From positions 38,671,380 to 38,735,379 of the forward strand of contig OX463848.1 of the NCBI GenBank assembly GCA_949825065.1: 64,000 nt of DNA, given 5' to 3'. The stretch's first letter is position 1. The number at the start of each line of letters is the position of its first letter. A program made the translations under genes and the position numbers. Below are positions 46,997 through 57,685 of the stretch, piece after piece. Below the pieces are notes generated by a model. That model did no database searches, had not been told where the DNA came from, and was given only the letters and a program-made list of their open reading frames with translations. Origin of the DNA: Odontocerum albicorne (Eukaryota > Arthropoda > Insecta > Trichoptera > Odontoceridae).

Positions 46997-47330
46997 TCAT
47001 TTTTGTTTGTCTCTTTCATCTTCTTCTCTCTCACACTTGTAGCCTACTGGTGAGCAAGCCTTGTTGTGACGGAGGGGCTTGCGTCTTTGCAGCCTTGTTG
47101 TGATGGAGGGGCTTGCGTGTTCTGATGATTCTGCTGACAATGCTATCAGGATCGTCAAAATGAATAGATCCATTAATAGAAAATATCCTAAACAAAATGA
47201 TCCACATATCAAAGTGATCAATGGTGGACCAGGCACTTAATAAACTATTTGGAAAAGCAGATGAAGGCTGCAACAGACTTGACCTGTCTGATTGATTGTC
47301 TTGCCATCAGAATCTTAGGTTTGATCTGTA
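46997..47330 (-). other. Unclassified sequence with a 40-bp direct repeat
   Basis: 'GCCTTGTTGTGA.GGAGGGGC' occurs at about 47059 and 47093. Two overlapping - strand frames of about 80 codons exist without recognised motifs. It may be a LINE remnant, but this could not be supported. Confidence 0.25.
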
Positions 47331-47343
47331 AAAAATGTGTGTA

Positions 47344-48601
47344 TCAGGTATGTAAATATGAAACCGGAATTCGCTCATAGATGTCTCTAGTTGTCAATGT
47401 AGTGACTTTTTCTTGTGTTTACATTTGTCAAAGACTTTTAGCTCACAACAATACAAGTTTAATACAACTACATATGTTTTCATAACGTTGAACATGTCTG
47501 TTTTTGCGCCTAAAAACTACGATTTGCGGACAACATTGATTTTCTGTTACCATTTGAAGAAAACTGCTACAGAATCGCATCGATTGCTTGTCGAAGCTTA
47601 TGGTGAGCATGCTCTTGGTAAATCCCAGTGCTTTGAGTGGTTTAAAAAATTCAAAAGTGGCGATTTTGACGTGAGAAACTAAGAACGGGGAAAACCACCG
47701 AGAAAGTTTGAAGACGCCGAATTGCAAGCATTGTTGGATGAGGATGACGCTCAAACGCAACAACAACTTGCCGATCAATTAAATGTGACACGAGAAGCCA
47801 TCTCCATACGTTTGAAAGCCATGGGAAAGATTCAGGTGGGAAAATGGGTTCCACATGAACTGAATGAAAAACAGCAGGAAAACCGAAAAACTACTTGCGA
47901 AATGCTGTTTGCCAGGTACAAAAGAAAATCATTTCTCCATCGAATTGTGACTGGCGATGAAAAATGGATATATTTAGAGAATCACAAGCGTAAAAGATCC
48001 TGGGTAACTCCAAGCAAACCAGCGACATCGACTGCAAGGCCAAATCGTTATAGACGGAAGACAATGCTCTGTGTTTAGTGGGATCAGAAGGGTGTTATCT
48101 ATTATGAGCTGCTAAAACCTGCTGAAACCGTTAATACTGAACGCTACCGACAACAACAAATGATGGATTTGAACCAAGCATTGCGTGAAAAACGACCAGA
48201 ATATCAAAAGAGGCAACACAAAGTGATTTTGCTTCATGATAATGCACCATCGCACACAGCAAAACCGGTCAAGGAAACAATTGAGGAGTTTAGTTGGCAA
48301 ATACTTTCGCATGCGGCTTACTCATCAGACTTGGCTCCATCCGATTACTACTTATTTTCATCGATGGGACACGCACTTGCTGAGCAGCGTTTCACTTCTT
48401 ACGAAAATGGCTCAATGATTGGTTTACCTCAAAAGAGCAACAGTTTTTTTGGCGTGGCATCCACAAATTGCCAGAGAGATGGGGAAAATGTGTAGCTAGC
48501 GATGGATAATAACATACTTTGAATGAAATATTTGTTACCATTTTCATATAATAAATGTGTATTCTCTATAAAAAAATCCGGTTTCATATTTACAGACCTG
48601 A
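47344..48601 (+). mobile_element. Mariner element, nearly full length (copy 1 of an inverted pair)
   Basis: 1258 bp, bounded by TCAGGTATGTAAATATGAAA and the inverted TCAGGTCTGTAAATATGAAA, flanked by TA (47342-47343 and 48602-48603). It holds a full transposase coding region with disabling mutations. Confidence 0.92.
47494..48495 (+). pseudogene. Mariner transposase, two stops and frame breaks
   Basis: The start codon is ATG at 47494 (MSVFAPKNYDLRTTL). The order is: helix-turn-helix halves ('TATESHRLLVEAYGEHALGK' and 'TQQQLADQLNVTREAIS'), the 'WVPHELNEKQQENR' linker, first Asp in 'IVTGDEKWIYLENH', second Asp in 'LLHDNAPSHTAK', third Asp in 'SSDLAPSDYYLF' (D,D34D). Defects are a TAA after 'GDFDVRN' (47680-47682), a TAG in 'MLCV*WDQKG' where Trp is expected, and a frameshift after 'FTSYEN' that hides the C-terminal 'KWLDDWFASKEQQFFW'-type end. 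All three catalytic residues are retained, but the protein is inactive. Confidence 0.88.
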
Positions 48602-48789
48602 TAGAAGTATAGCATTATGCATACATTAAATCGTACTTAAACAGGTGTCGTCTATCTTTCGTGCCTCTGTGAAAATGTTCACTCCCAATCTAATAGTAAC
48701 CAAATACCCCCATGGGCGAAAAGTTGTTTTAGCTAGTAGTGTCTGTATTGCTGGTATTTTTTTGTATGGATAGTGGACGTGGAAAAATA

Positions 48790-49130
48790 CTAATTACTGA
48801 CAAATTATAACAGAATGTAGTGATTAGGGATGAATATGAACTTAAGATTAATGTGTTGAGTAAGATGAAGAGGACTCTTGAGATGGTTTGGGCATGTGGA
48901 AAAATGAATGAAGATAGACTAACAAAACAAATACACAGTGCAAATGTAAGTGAATGGCGTCGTAGAGGAATACCAATGAAAGTATGGTTGGATCAAGTGA
49001 TTTATATTTTGAAAGAAACTTAAGTTAGAGAAATTGTAAGAGTTGTGTTAGAATGATGTAGAAAAGGCAAAGGATTTGTGTCGAGATAGGAATGCGTACC
49101 CCAACAGGGAAATGGCGTGTTAGTCAAAGA
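48790..49130 (+). mobile_element. RTE tail, best-preserved copy
   Basis: A 67-codon frame (48820-49023) reads 'LKINVLSKMKRTLEMVWACG', 'KMNEDRLTKQIHSANVSEWR' and 'PMKVWLDQVIYILKET', the C-terminal end of an RTE-like ORF2. It is 5' truncated. Confidence 0.65.
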
Positions 49131-49435
49131 ATGAAGATTGAGATATATGTAAAATAATTAAAGTTGAGAAACACCAATGATGCTTACAACTGGATATCTA
49201 GCATATAAGCTACAGAACAAATTCAGATGTAAAATGGTCCAAAAGTAAAGCTAGCTTGGAAGTAAATACGTCAGGAATCAAACTTGGGGCGCTCCTTGTT
49301 TCTTATCATTAAATCTAACTGTCAGACTATGACGAATGACAAACTCTTTGCTATCTATTATATTTCAGGGGTTGCTATATAATTAATTACAAAATGAATG
49401 TTGTTTCTAAAGTAAATAATACCCCATACTTTTTC

Positions 49436-49778
49436 TATCGAGGATGCCAAATTCTTACATATCAGTAGTAACAGAAATAAATTGGACAGATTAGAGGCGC
49501 TAGAAATTTGTCAGTACACCGAGGTGAACATCTGGTAAACACATATATCCCAAAAATCTCTCTGCTGCTGGCCGAAATCGTCCCATGTCTCCCTCAGTCC
49601 CCAATCCGAATGTCCCCAACCGTTGAAGCGTGTATATCGGTACCAGTTCGAACAGAATTTAGTCTTGTTTGTGCTCCCCTGAAGATGGGGCGAAAGCCTT
49701 GAAACCGGTAGGGTTATACCGTTACAAAAAAGTGGAATAAATAGTGTTTGATAAAATAAATTACAATAAATAATACCC
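49436..49778 (+). mobile_element. Penelope-like element 3' end: coding end plus hammerhead-like core
   Basis: The frame at about 49446-49547 reads 'IEDAKFLHISSNRNKLDRLE' then 'ALEICQYTEVNIW' and a TAA. This C-terminal pattern resembles the end of the GIY-YIG domain of Penelope-like elements. The 3' region follows. It includes CTGAAGA (49679-49685), a GGGGC/GCCTT stem with a GAAA loop, GAAAC (49701-49705) and the GGTA/TACC hairpin (49707-49720). It is 5' truncated; the RT part is absent. Confidence 0.65.
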
Positions 49779-50665
49779 TGTGGGTCTTAACAGGCATGCC
49801 TTGAGGTTGCCATTGAGCACAATGTCTTGATGGATGCAGAATACTGCAATGAGTTCACTATCCTAGGACAAAGGGAATGAATGGGAAAAAAATTGAAAAA
49901 CCCCCAAATTATGAAGTAAAGATCAATTCTCTATGCCTATACCGATAGGTATTTTTCACTATGGTGTTGATGATAAGTTAATATCATCTGTTTCCTTGCA
50001 AAAAAGTACCTACTGATTTGAAAATTGTATGACTTCTAAATTTGATTTCAAATGACAAGTTCATTTGTGGCTAAATTATCTGTTTGTGGCCACTTAGTCA
50101 AAATTTCTTGTGAAGTTGTGATCCAAACATTTTGTATAATGTCATTTTAATGAAAATAAAATAGAAAAATTCTCGGACAATGAATTTTAAGATCAATAAG
50201 TCAACGAAAAAGATTTTTATTTTCCACTACCTGAAAATATGGAGGTAAGTAAAACATATTTAAAAAAAATTTATTTGTATTTTATTTTACATCACAAATA
50301 TATACTCTTGATTATCTGGGATCGCATTAACCAGGTTACGGAATGACCGGGGCAGTAAAGATTCCGAAATGTGAAAGTAATTTTCATTTGAAGTTAATTT
50401 TCATTAAGTGACAAAATTGATGTGTAACAGAAAATAAAAATGTCGAAATTGCGAACCTGTCATCAACGGGGAATTCCGATTGATGATGGGTTCGCCAATT
50501 ATTTGAATGTGCTCAAATTCAGTGGTTATGTTTGATACGAACGGACAGACGCATCACATAAAATTGTAAATTCAAATAAGACATGGCTTATTTCTTACTG
50601 ACTTTTAATTGTTTATATGCATTCGTATTTTATATCCTCAATATTGTATTTAACATACACCTACA
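49779..50665. other. No gene recognised
   Basis: 'GACCGGGGCAGTAAAGATTC' at about 50348 resembles the 44.8 kb pogo-like fragment; otherwise nothing was noted. Confidence 0.35.
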
Positions 50666-50667
50666 TA

Positions 50668-51946
50668 CCAGGTCTGTAAATATGAAACCAGATTTTTTAA
50701 ATAGAAAATACACATTTATTGTATGAAAATGGTAAAAAATATTTTATTCAAAGTATTGCCCATTGCTAGCTACACATTTTTCCCATTTCTCTGGCAATTT
50801 GTGGATGCCACGCCAAAAAAATTGTTGCTCTTTTGAGGCAAACCAATCATCAAGCCATTTTCGTAAGAAGTGAAGCGCTGCTCAGCAAGTGCGTGTCCCA
50901 TCGATGAAAATAAGTAGTAATCGGATGGAGCCAAGTCTGGTGAGTAAGCCGCATGCGAAAGTATTTGCCAACTAAACTCCTCAATTGTTTCCTTGATCGG
51001 TTTTGCTGTGCGCAATAGTGCATTATCATGAAGCAAAATCACTTTGTGTTGCCTCTTTTGATATTCTGGTCGTTTTTCACGCAATGCTTGGTTCAAATCC
51101 ATCATTTGTTGTTGTCGGTAGCGTTCAGTATTAACGGTTTCGCCAGGTTTTAGCAGCTCATAATAGATAACACCCTTCTGATCCCACTAAACACAGAGCA
51201 TTGTCTTCCATCTATAACGATTTGGCCTTGCAGTCGATGTCGCTGGTTTGCTTGGAGTTACCCATGATCTTTTACGCTTAGGATTCTCGAAATATATCCA
51301 TTTTTCATCGCCAGTCACAATTCGATGAAGAAATGATTTTCTTTTGTACCTGGCGAGCAGCATTTCAAAAGTGGTTTTTCGGTTTTCCTGCTGTCTTTCA
51401 TTCAGTTCATGTGGAACCCATTTTCCCACCTTCTGGATCTTTACCATGGCTTTCAAACGTATGGAGACGGCTTCTCATATCACATTTAATTGATCCGCGA
51501 GTTGTTGTTGCTTTGAGTGTCATCCTCATCCAACAATGCTTGCAATTCGGCGTCTTCAAACTTTCTCGGTGGTCTTCCACATTCTTCGTTTCTCACGTCA
51601 AAATCGCCACTTTTGAATTTTTTAAACCACTCAAAGCACTGTGATTTACCAAGAGCATGCTCACCGTAAGCTTCGACAAGCATTCGATGCGATTCTGCAC
51701 TAGTTTTCTTCAAATGGTAACAGAAAATCAATGCTGTCCGCAAATCGTAGTTTTCAGGCACAAAAACAGACATGTTCAACGCTATGAAAACATATGTAGT
51801 TGTATTAAACTTGTATTGTTGTGAGTTAAAAGTCTTTGACAAATGTAAACACAAGAAATAGGCGCCAATGACGCGGTTTTACAGTCACTACATTGACAAC
51901 TAGAGCCATCTATGAGCAAATTCCGGTTTCATATTTACAGACCTGA
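50668..51946 (-). mobile_element. Mariner element, nearly full length (copy 2 of an inverted pair)
   Basis: 1279 bp with CCAGGTCTGTAAATATGAAA and the inverted TCAGGTCTGTAAATATGAAA ends, flanked by TA (50666-50667 and 51947-51948). It is very similar to copy 1 and oriented opposite to it, 2.07 kb away. Confidence 0.92.
50770..51775 (-). pseudogene. Mariner transposase, shares defects with copy 1
   Basis: The same protein as at 47494-48495, on the - strand. The three Asp contexts are 'IVTGDEKWIYFENP', 'LLHDNALLRTAK' and 'SPDLAPSDYYLF'. Shared defects are the TAG in 'MLCV*WDQ' and the frameshift after 'FTSYENG'. Private features: the 'RNEECGRPPRKFEDAELQAL' stretch is open here (a stop in copy 1), and a frameshift lies near 'DTQSNNNSRIN', close to 51490. 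Inactive. Confidence 0.88.
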
Positions 51947-51949
51947 TAT

Positions 51950-52440
51950 AAAACTAAAATACATATAGCTGTGTGCTCTAGATTTATGAGCATTTTTTTC
52001 TTGAATTTTGAATATTTGTTTATTTTCATCTTGTGTTGTCAATTTCCCATTAGTTTATATTTTGGTATCTCTTAACATATTAATATTCCGATGTTTTAAT
52101 CATATTTATTTATTTTTTAATATAAACGTAAAAATTCTCACTATAAATAAAAACTTTAAATAATTATGAAAAATATAAAAGTTTGTCAGTAGTCAGTCAT
52201 TCATGAATGAGATTATCCAGGTATTTTTCACCCTAGTATTTTTTTCTTCCTTACTACAAAGAATAATGGGAAGTTTACTGTACTGTAAAAAATGTATTTC
52301 ATCATAGATGAAAAAACAAAACAGAAAAAAACAATATATTTTCAAGTGTACACTCAAATTATATGGATCTGACTTTTTTTAGATTATAATTTAATCATAG
52401 CATTCAATAACTACTCCAATACTCCACAGGGATAGTTGAA
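51950..52440. other. Upstream region of the next gene, nothing recognised
   Basis: A possible acceptor CTCCACAG at about 52420-52427 would precede the start codon of the following gene, suggesting a 5' untranslated exon further upstream. Confidence 0.3.
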
Positions 52441-52445
52441 ATAGC

Positions 52446-54190
52446 ATGCAATCAAGTGGCGAAAGAAACAATAGACGTTCCTCTTCAAAAGATCAAGTAT
52501 CCTTACATCTACAGGCTTTGGCCCAGCAGCGCAGAATCTGGAGACCGACCATCAAGTTCTTGCTCAGTGGTAGTTGCTTCAGCTCCTTTCTAACTGGACT
52601 CATATTCTTCTCCTTTATATCATTCACCATGTTGAAGGTAAATTATACAATCATTTCTTCACTAGTTACACTGAATTACACATGGTTCAACCTCCTATAC
52701 TAAGGTTCTTGTTGGTTTGTGGGTACATTTGTATTTACCATGTTGACAATATCTTGTTCTGCGCTGTTCGACAATGAACAGAATATCTTGTGTAGTGTAT
52801 TGTTACACACATATTGTAGAGTCCAAAAATAATGTATAAAAGCAAGTCATGTATCTGAAATTGTGCGCACAAAACTTAACATGGTAGCACACCGTTGTTA
52901 GAGGTCCGTGATTATTAAAATATAAGTATTGTTTTGTGTTAAAAGTTAAATGTAATAAGCCAAGAAATCATTGTTTTTCTAACCAAGTTGTGGAACCTTG
53001 AAACAAACTGACAAAATAGTCTAATGAGTGCTGTGACATTAAACCAATTTAAAAATTCCTAGATGCAAACCCAGAAGTGATGTTTGTATCCTTTTAATTA
53101 CTTTTGCTTTATTTATTTTTATGAACATATGATTTTTATATTAACAGCATTCATGCTAACTGTCTATAATGATAATAAGGTTTATTGAATGAAAGTATCA
53201 CTGAATGTGATAATTGGGGCACACAGGACTCACAACACACGCATAGTTTGTCCGAACATCGGGACTACATGCTCTGAGCAGAACCTAATCGATGCGAATG
53301 ATAGGGATCTCTGTTGCCTCCTACTGAAAATACACAGCACAATTAATGGTACAGACACGAAAATGAATAAATGAATGTATACAGCACAGGTACAAAGACT
53401 GTAGCAATAGGTGGACGGTTGCTGCTCTATTCTCAGAGAATTTAGCTCACGTTGAAAAATAGCAGGTCGGTGAGAAGTAGAAGAGATTCCTCTTAAGCAG
53501 GTAGTAGATGGTCGCAAGTAAAAGGCAGTAGACAGAGTGAACTAAGAATGTATTTTCCAAGGCGTTTGGCACTCTTTATGTGCCGCAAATTGCTCATCGC
53601 AAGCGCCTGTTTCCGCCCGTGCATGCTGCCAAAACTTGCGGAATGTCACAATTTTCGAGAGTTTTTCGCATGCATGGGCCGGCCGGCTCGAGATACTGTC
53701 TTGTGATGGCCGTGTATAAGTAACATTTCCGTTACGGTCACGACACAGCGCGGACCCCAACAAACATAAAATTATTACGTAAAAACATAAAAAAATACCC
53801 AAGAATTTACATATCAAAAATACCAATATTAATCAAATATAAACAAATACATTACATGTTTTAGGTGACGCATACGTCCGATACAGAATGAATGATAATA
53901 ATAATAAGCTAATGATTAATAATTATGTTTTTATTTATTTTAGAAACTAACGATTCGGAGCATGTTCATACCGATGATATTGCTGGTTGCGATGGAACTG
54001 GCATCGGACATATCTGACGTTTTTGTGACAGACGTAATCCGTATGTCTCTCAGCCCTTCTGAAGTTATCTACGCTCTATCTATTGCAACTCTGATGGTGA
54101 CGCTAGAGATATTCCTCTGGTTTAGTGTCATTAAATTTTACAATGAATGCAGTGCCAATCATGGTTCACAAATCGTTCAACCAAATTAAA
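52446..54190 (+). CDS. Small multi-pass membrane protein, unknown family
   Basis: I do not recognise the family. Two exons, 52446-52637 and 53944-54190, join in phase 0 (AAG|GTAAAT donor, TTATTTATTTTAG acceptor) into about 145 residues. The N-terminus is polar and basic ('MQSSGERNNRRSSSKD'), so probably cytoplasmic. Three hydrophobic spans follow, about residues 39-63 ('SSFLTGLIFFSFISFTML'), 70-92 ('MFIPMILLVAMELASDIS') and 108-130 ('ALSIATLMVTLEIFLWFSVI'), then a short polar tail ending QIVQPN. A polyadenylation signal AATAAA lies at about 54228. An extra small exon in the 1.3 kb intron cannot be excluded. The size and layout resemble the many small insect membrane proteins of three or four spans; no enzyme or channel motif is visible. 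Confidence 0.7.
53150..53800. other. GC-richer block within the intron of the membrane-protein gene
   Basis: Bases 53560-53760 contain clustered CG dinucleotides and 'GGGCCGGCCGGCTCGAG'. This could be an inserted element or an alternative promoter. No second copy is present in the window. Confidence 0.3.
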
Positions 54191-54432
54191 TTGATGGAAA
54201 TTAATTTTTGTATATATCTTTTATTAAAATAAATATGCTTCAAATTTTAATGAAAACTTAATAAATTGATATGATTTAGTCATCAAAAATATTTTTTTGT
54301 TTTTTTTTACACTCTTCTAACATATCAGTAATTACGCTCTTTTCTAATGTATTAATGTTATTAAGTTATATAAATTTCTAATGTTTCAGTATTAATGTTA
54401 TTAAGTTATAGTAAACCAAATAAATGTTATTA

Positions 54433-54655
54433 TAGTTCGGAAATTCTAGGATGAGTCCTGTGACAGCTCACAAATTTGTCCCAATACAACCTTATGTAAT
54501 GTATTTACTTAAATAACTTGATATTTATTAGAATTGAGGCTAATATTAAAGTTGAGAAAATAATTAAAATTAATGAACATCGTTACAAGGTTGTATTGGG
54601 GCAAATTTGTGAGCTGTCACAGGACTCATCCTAGAATTTCCGAACTTATAAGTTA
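54433..54655. mobile_element. Short MITE C copy with long inverted arms
   Basis: Arms of about 60 bp: 'TTCGGAAATTCTAGGATGAG' through 'CAAATTTGTCCCAATACAAC', and their inverse at 54590-54655. It lacks the nested GGGATGGGGTA unit present in the 11.6 and 32.9 kb copies. Confidence 0.8.
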
Positions 54656-54894
54656 TATAATTTTACCCTGAGTGAACATTTATGAACAAGATAAAATTTG
54701 CAAATTTCATTCATTTCCAGAAAAAACAGTGTGTAAATAAATGTCACATAATGAAGCGATTGAATGTTATGCAAAATACATATATGATGTTTTTCATTTT
54801 TTCAGATATTCTATTCTCATTTAGTTAAAACTGTTTTGATTATCATTATTTAATAAGGGTATGTAAATGGTTACTGATAACTAACAAAACACGC

Positions 54895-55170
54895 AGTCAG
54901 TTTGATCCCATTACCACCCACACTGTTATGGAGGCCAAAAATAAGTACCCATCAAACGTCATCTACACTAGATGATAGAAGTGTTCTTTGTTTCTTATAA
55001 AGAAGGAACTACCCAAAGGGACTCTTGTTCTGCTGGCAACACTCCTGAGTGTGAAAAGAATATAAGCAATAACAGACTTAAGTCCAATTTCAAAGAAAAT
55101 TACTCGCAGCGCAGTGAATATACTCATAAAGTGGCTTAAGGCCCGAAGTTCAAACAGCTCAACAAATTGT
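54895..55170 (-). repeat. Interspersed repeat B, copy 2
   Basis: Inverse match to 14205-14475: 'ACCACCCACACTGTTATGGA' then 'CTACCCAAAGGGACTC' and 'CATAAAGTGGCTTAAGGCC'. Confidence 0.5.
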
Positions 55171-55224
55171 CAAGACTTTCGCAGAAAACTTTCGATAAAA
55201 GTACAGTTGGATCATGTAAATATT

Positions 55225-55390
55225 TTTTTTATTATAGGAAAGGTAAGGAGTAAGAGAAACAGAAGAAACTGTATGAGATGATATATGAATGTGAAGGAAG
55301 TATGTGATAAAAGGTAAGTTTCGTGCTCTGTTCTTTCTGTTTACCTCAACAAGGAAATCGTGTGAGTGTGATGATATGTACTTATGTACT
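55225..55390 (+). mobile_element. RTE tail fragment
   Basis: 'ATATGAATGTGAAGGAAGTA', 'GTGCTCTGTTCTTTCTGTTT' match the common tail. Confidence 0.5.
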
Positions 55391-55559
55391 AATCAGAATG
55401 TAACTAAGCAAAATATAAAATATGAATTGACACATGGACAATGAGAAAGGAGGAAAGAAACATGAAAGATACCTATAAGATGTGGTATTGGAGGAAGATG
55501 TTTCATATCAAAGTGCACCAACATCTCTAACATTCAAGAATTAGAGATTACCAAAAAAA

Positions 55560-55735
55560 TTACGAAAACTTACAGGAAAAGAATCCTTACATACTTTTTT
55601 GGGTATGTTATCATAAAAAACAGAGAAAGTCTTGAGAAGCTGGTTATCATGGAGACAGTTGGGGGAAAATGAGGAAGATCTTCTACAAGATAGATGGACC
55701 AAATACATATAATAACGACCAATTATTATTGATGT
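55560..55735 (+). mobile_element. RTE-like LINE fragment, second type
   Basis: Broken frames read 'RILTYFFGYVI', 'RESLEKLVIMETVGGK' and 'MDQIHI', corresponding to the '(F)FGHV..ESLEKLV..G...R.RGRSPTRW.DQI' end of RTE-like proteins. A longer related fragment is at 22.1-22.3 kb. Confidence 0.45.
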
Positions 55736-56114
55736 AAAAGTCACAAGTCATATGAGATTCAACAAAAGCCAAGTTTGACCAATAATTCATTATTGATTAA
55801 TATTCTGAAATATAATAGTGAATTTGCGACCAGTATCAAAAGAAAACGTCAAACATTAACTATAGCCTTAATATGTGAACACTTCTCAATAACCCTGAAT
55901 ATGTATAAACAGTTTTCCAGACATTTATGTTTATTCAAGACAGGTGTTTTGATGGGTAATGCTATTTATGTGTATATGGCATGTATACGCTCTCTGTAAT
56001 TGGGAAAATATTGATACAAAACATTTATTTATCTCATGAATATAACAAAATATGAATCTGAAACTAATTGAACACCTCTGCAGTCTAGCTAGTAAGACGC
56101 CTGTCTTCCGTTTT

Positions 56115-56655
56115 TCTTGTTCATTAACTCTTCCTGTCCTGTGATATGTAACTAATACACATTGCTTCTAAAAACTTTAATATCTCTATAAATATAATAA
56201 ATACTGGGTTCAGATTTTAGGCATTCCTTCATAATACATTTACGCATTGAATGAAAAAAATAATATTAATAATAATTAGCACTTATCTTAGCACATCAGA
56301 GATATTTTGTGAAAATCGGGAACAAATTCACCAATACAATCAAACGTGTGCCAGTATGTGACGTAGGTATATTCATTCTAAAAAAAGCACTATGGGTGAG
56401 GAAGCGACGCTATTCACGCCTCACTCTACTTCGGTATGTGGGAACGCAAGAAATAGAATCTCAGTTCGCTCGCTTCTCTTGCTTAGTAGCCAGCTGGCTT
56501 TCGTTCGAGGCGCTTCGTCCGTTTTGTAAATATCATCTGATGTTTTTTTTTCATGTTTTCAGCCATTAAATTTCAATTATTATCACTTTTGACTTTAAAT
56601 TTAATTAATTTAAGCGATTGGCTATGAATAGTCTTATTTTAAATAGCTCATTTTT
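56115..56655. mobile_element. hAT-like element, interior copy
   Basis: Matches 37050-37620 in order (e.g. 'AATATCTCTATAAATATA', 'CATTTACGCATTGA', 'AAAATAATATTAATAATAAT'). Ends are not visible. Confidence 0.5.
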
Positions 56656-57059
56656 ACATGTGTATTTATTTATTTATTTATTTTTTCAAAACAGGCTTAG
56701 CCCAATTACTTTGAAAAATACAAGACATTAAAAAAGAAGAAAAATTACATGGAAAAAAATTTTAAAAATTATATAAAATAAAAAATAATGCATATGTATA
56801 CAAACGAGTATATACACACAAACATATGTTACATATATATTCAGTCACTTAAGTATGTTGATGAGTGCTTTCTAACGCGCTCAATCTTAGAAGAAAATTT
56901 ACTTTTGCTTTTGGTAATGTGATATGAAATATGTCAATATCCAAAGCAGTCCCGTTAAGAAGAGTTAAGGCCCTTCCAACAGGCATAGCGGCTGGAAGAC
57001 CCGTTGAATACACAGCACCGGAACGGGCGGATTTTTTTTAGCACGGGAAGGGAAAGGTT

Positions 57060-57540
57060 AATGAGGTCGAAGAAAAACTTTTCTTCAGCCTTATTAATCA
57101 ACCCTTCAGGTTACGAATTTCAACTCAACAAAAATATTGGGTTAGACAAAAATATTGGGTTAGATCGTCTTCGTAGTCGAGGATCCCATCGTCATTTCAA
57201 CGTCAATTCAGTTGGAAAGCGAAGCTGTGCTGTAGATTTTTTTTTTGTTTCTTTTTCCAAGTGAGTGAGCTATTGTACACAGGCAAACTCACATCATTGT
57301 ACTGGATGCGATAGTAAACTGAAGTGAGATAATTAAATCACACTGGCATGTTTTATTTTTCTCTTATTTGAAAGAATAGCTATGACCGAAATCATAGGTA
57401 TCCATCCTTATACCCTCGAATACAAGGTGGAAAAAATGCCCATGTCATTTAAGGGAAGTAACACAACACGGAGTTCGAATCGACGACCTGCCGTATAGAA
57501 GTCCAGTGCATTACCACGGGGGCCTTGCATCTCCAGTTAG
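57060..57540 (-). repeat. SINE2, nearly full length
   Basis: On the - strand it runs from the head (GTAATGCACTGGACTTCTAT; 'GTCGATTCGAACTCC') to the 3' block ending 'GACGTTGAAATGACGATGGG'. Bases 57060-57125 match 3670-3730. Confidence 0.6.
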
Positions 57541-57685
57541 GCATGTAATTCATCATCATTCACGTTGACAATATTACCATACATGGTAAAGCAACAACGG
57601 TTGCACACGTTGCAACGGAAACTCTTGTTACTGAACTCTTAAACCAGATAAGTACCATGTTGTATTTCTTGTATTTTATTAATAC

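Noticed and set aside
47031..47273. Overlapping 80-codon - strand frames
   Set aside because: They lie over a direct repeat and show no recognised domain; a LINE origin was considered but could not be supported.
53230..53517. 95-codon - strand frame in the intron of the membrane-protein gene
   Set aside because: No motif or splice context; it could be repeat-derived, but no second copy is present here to support that.
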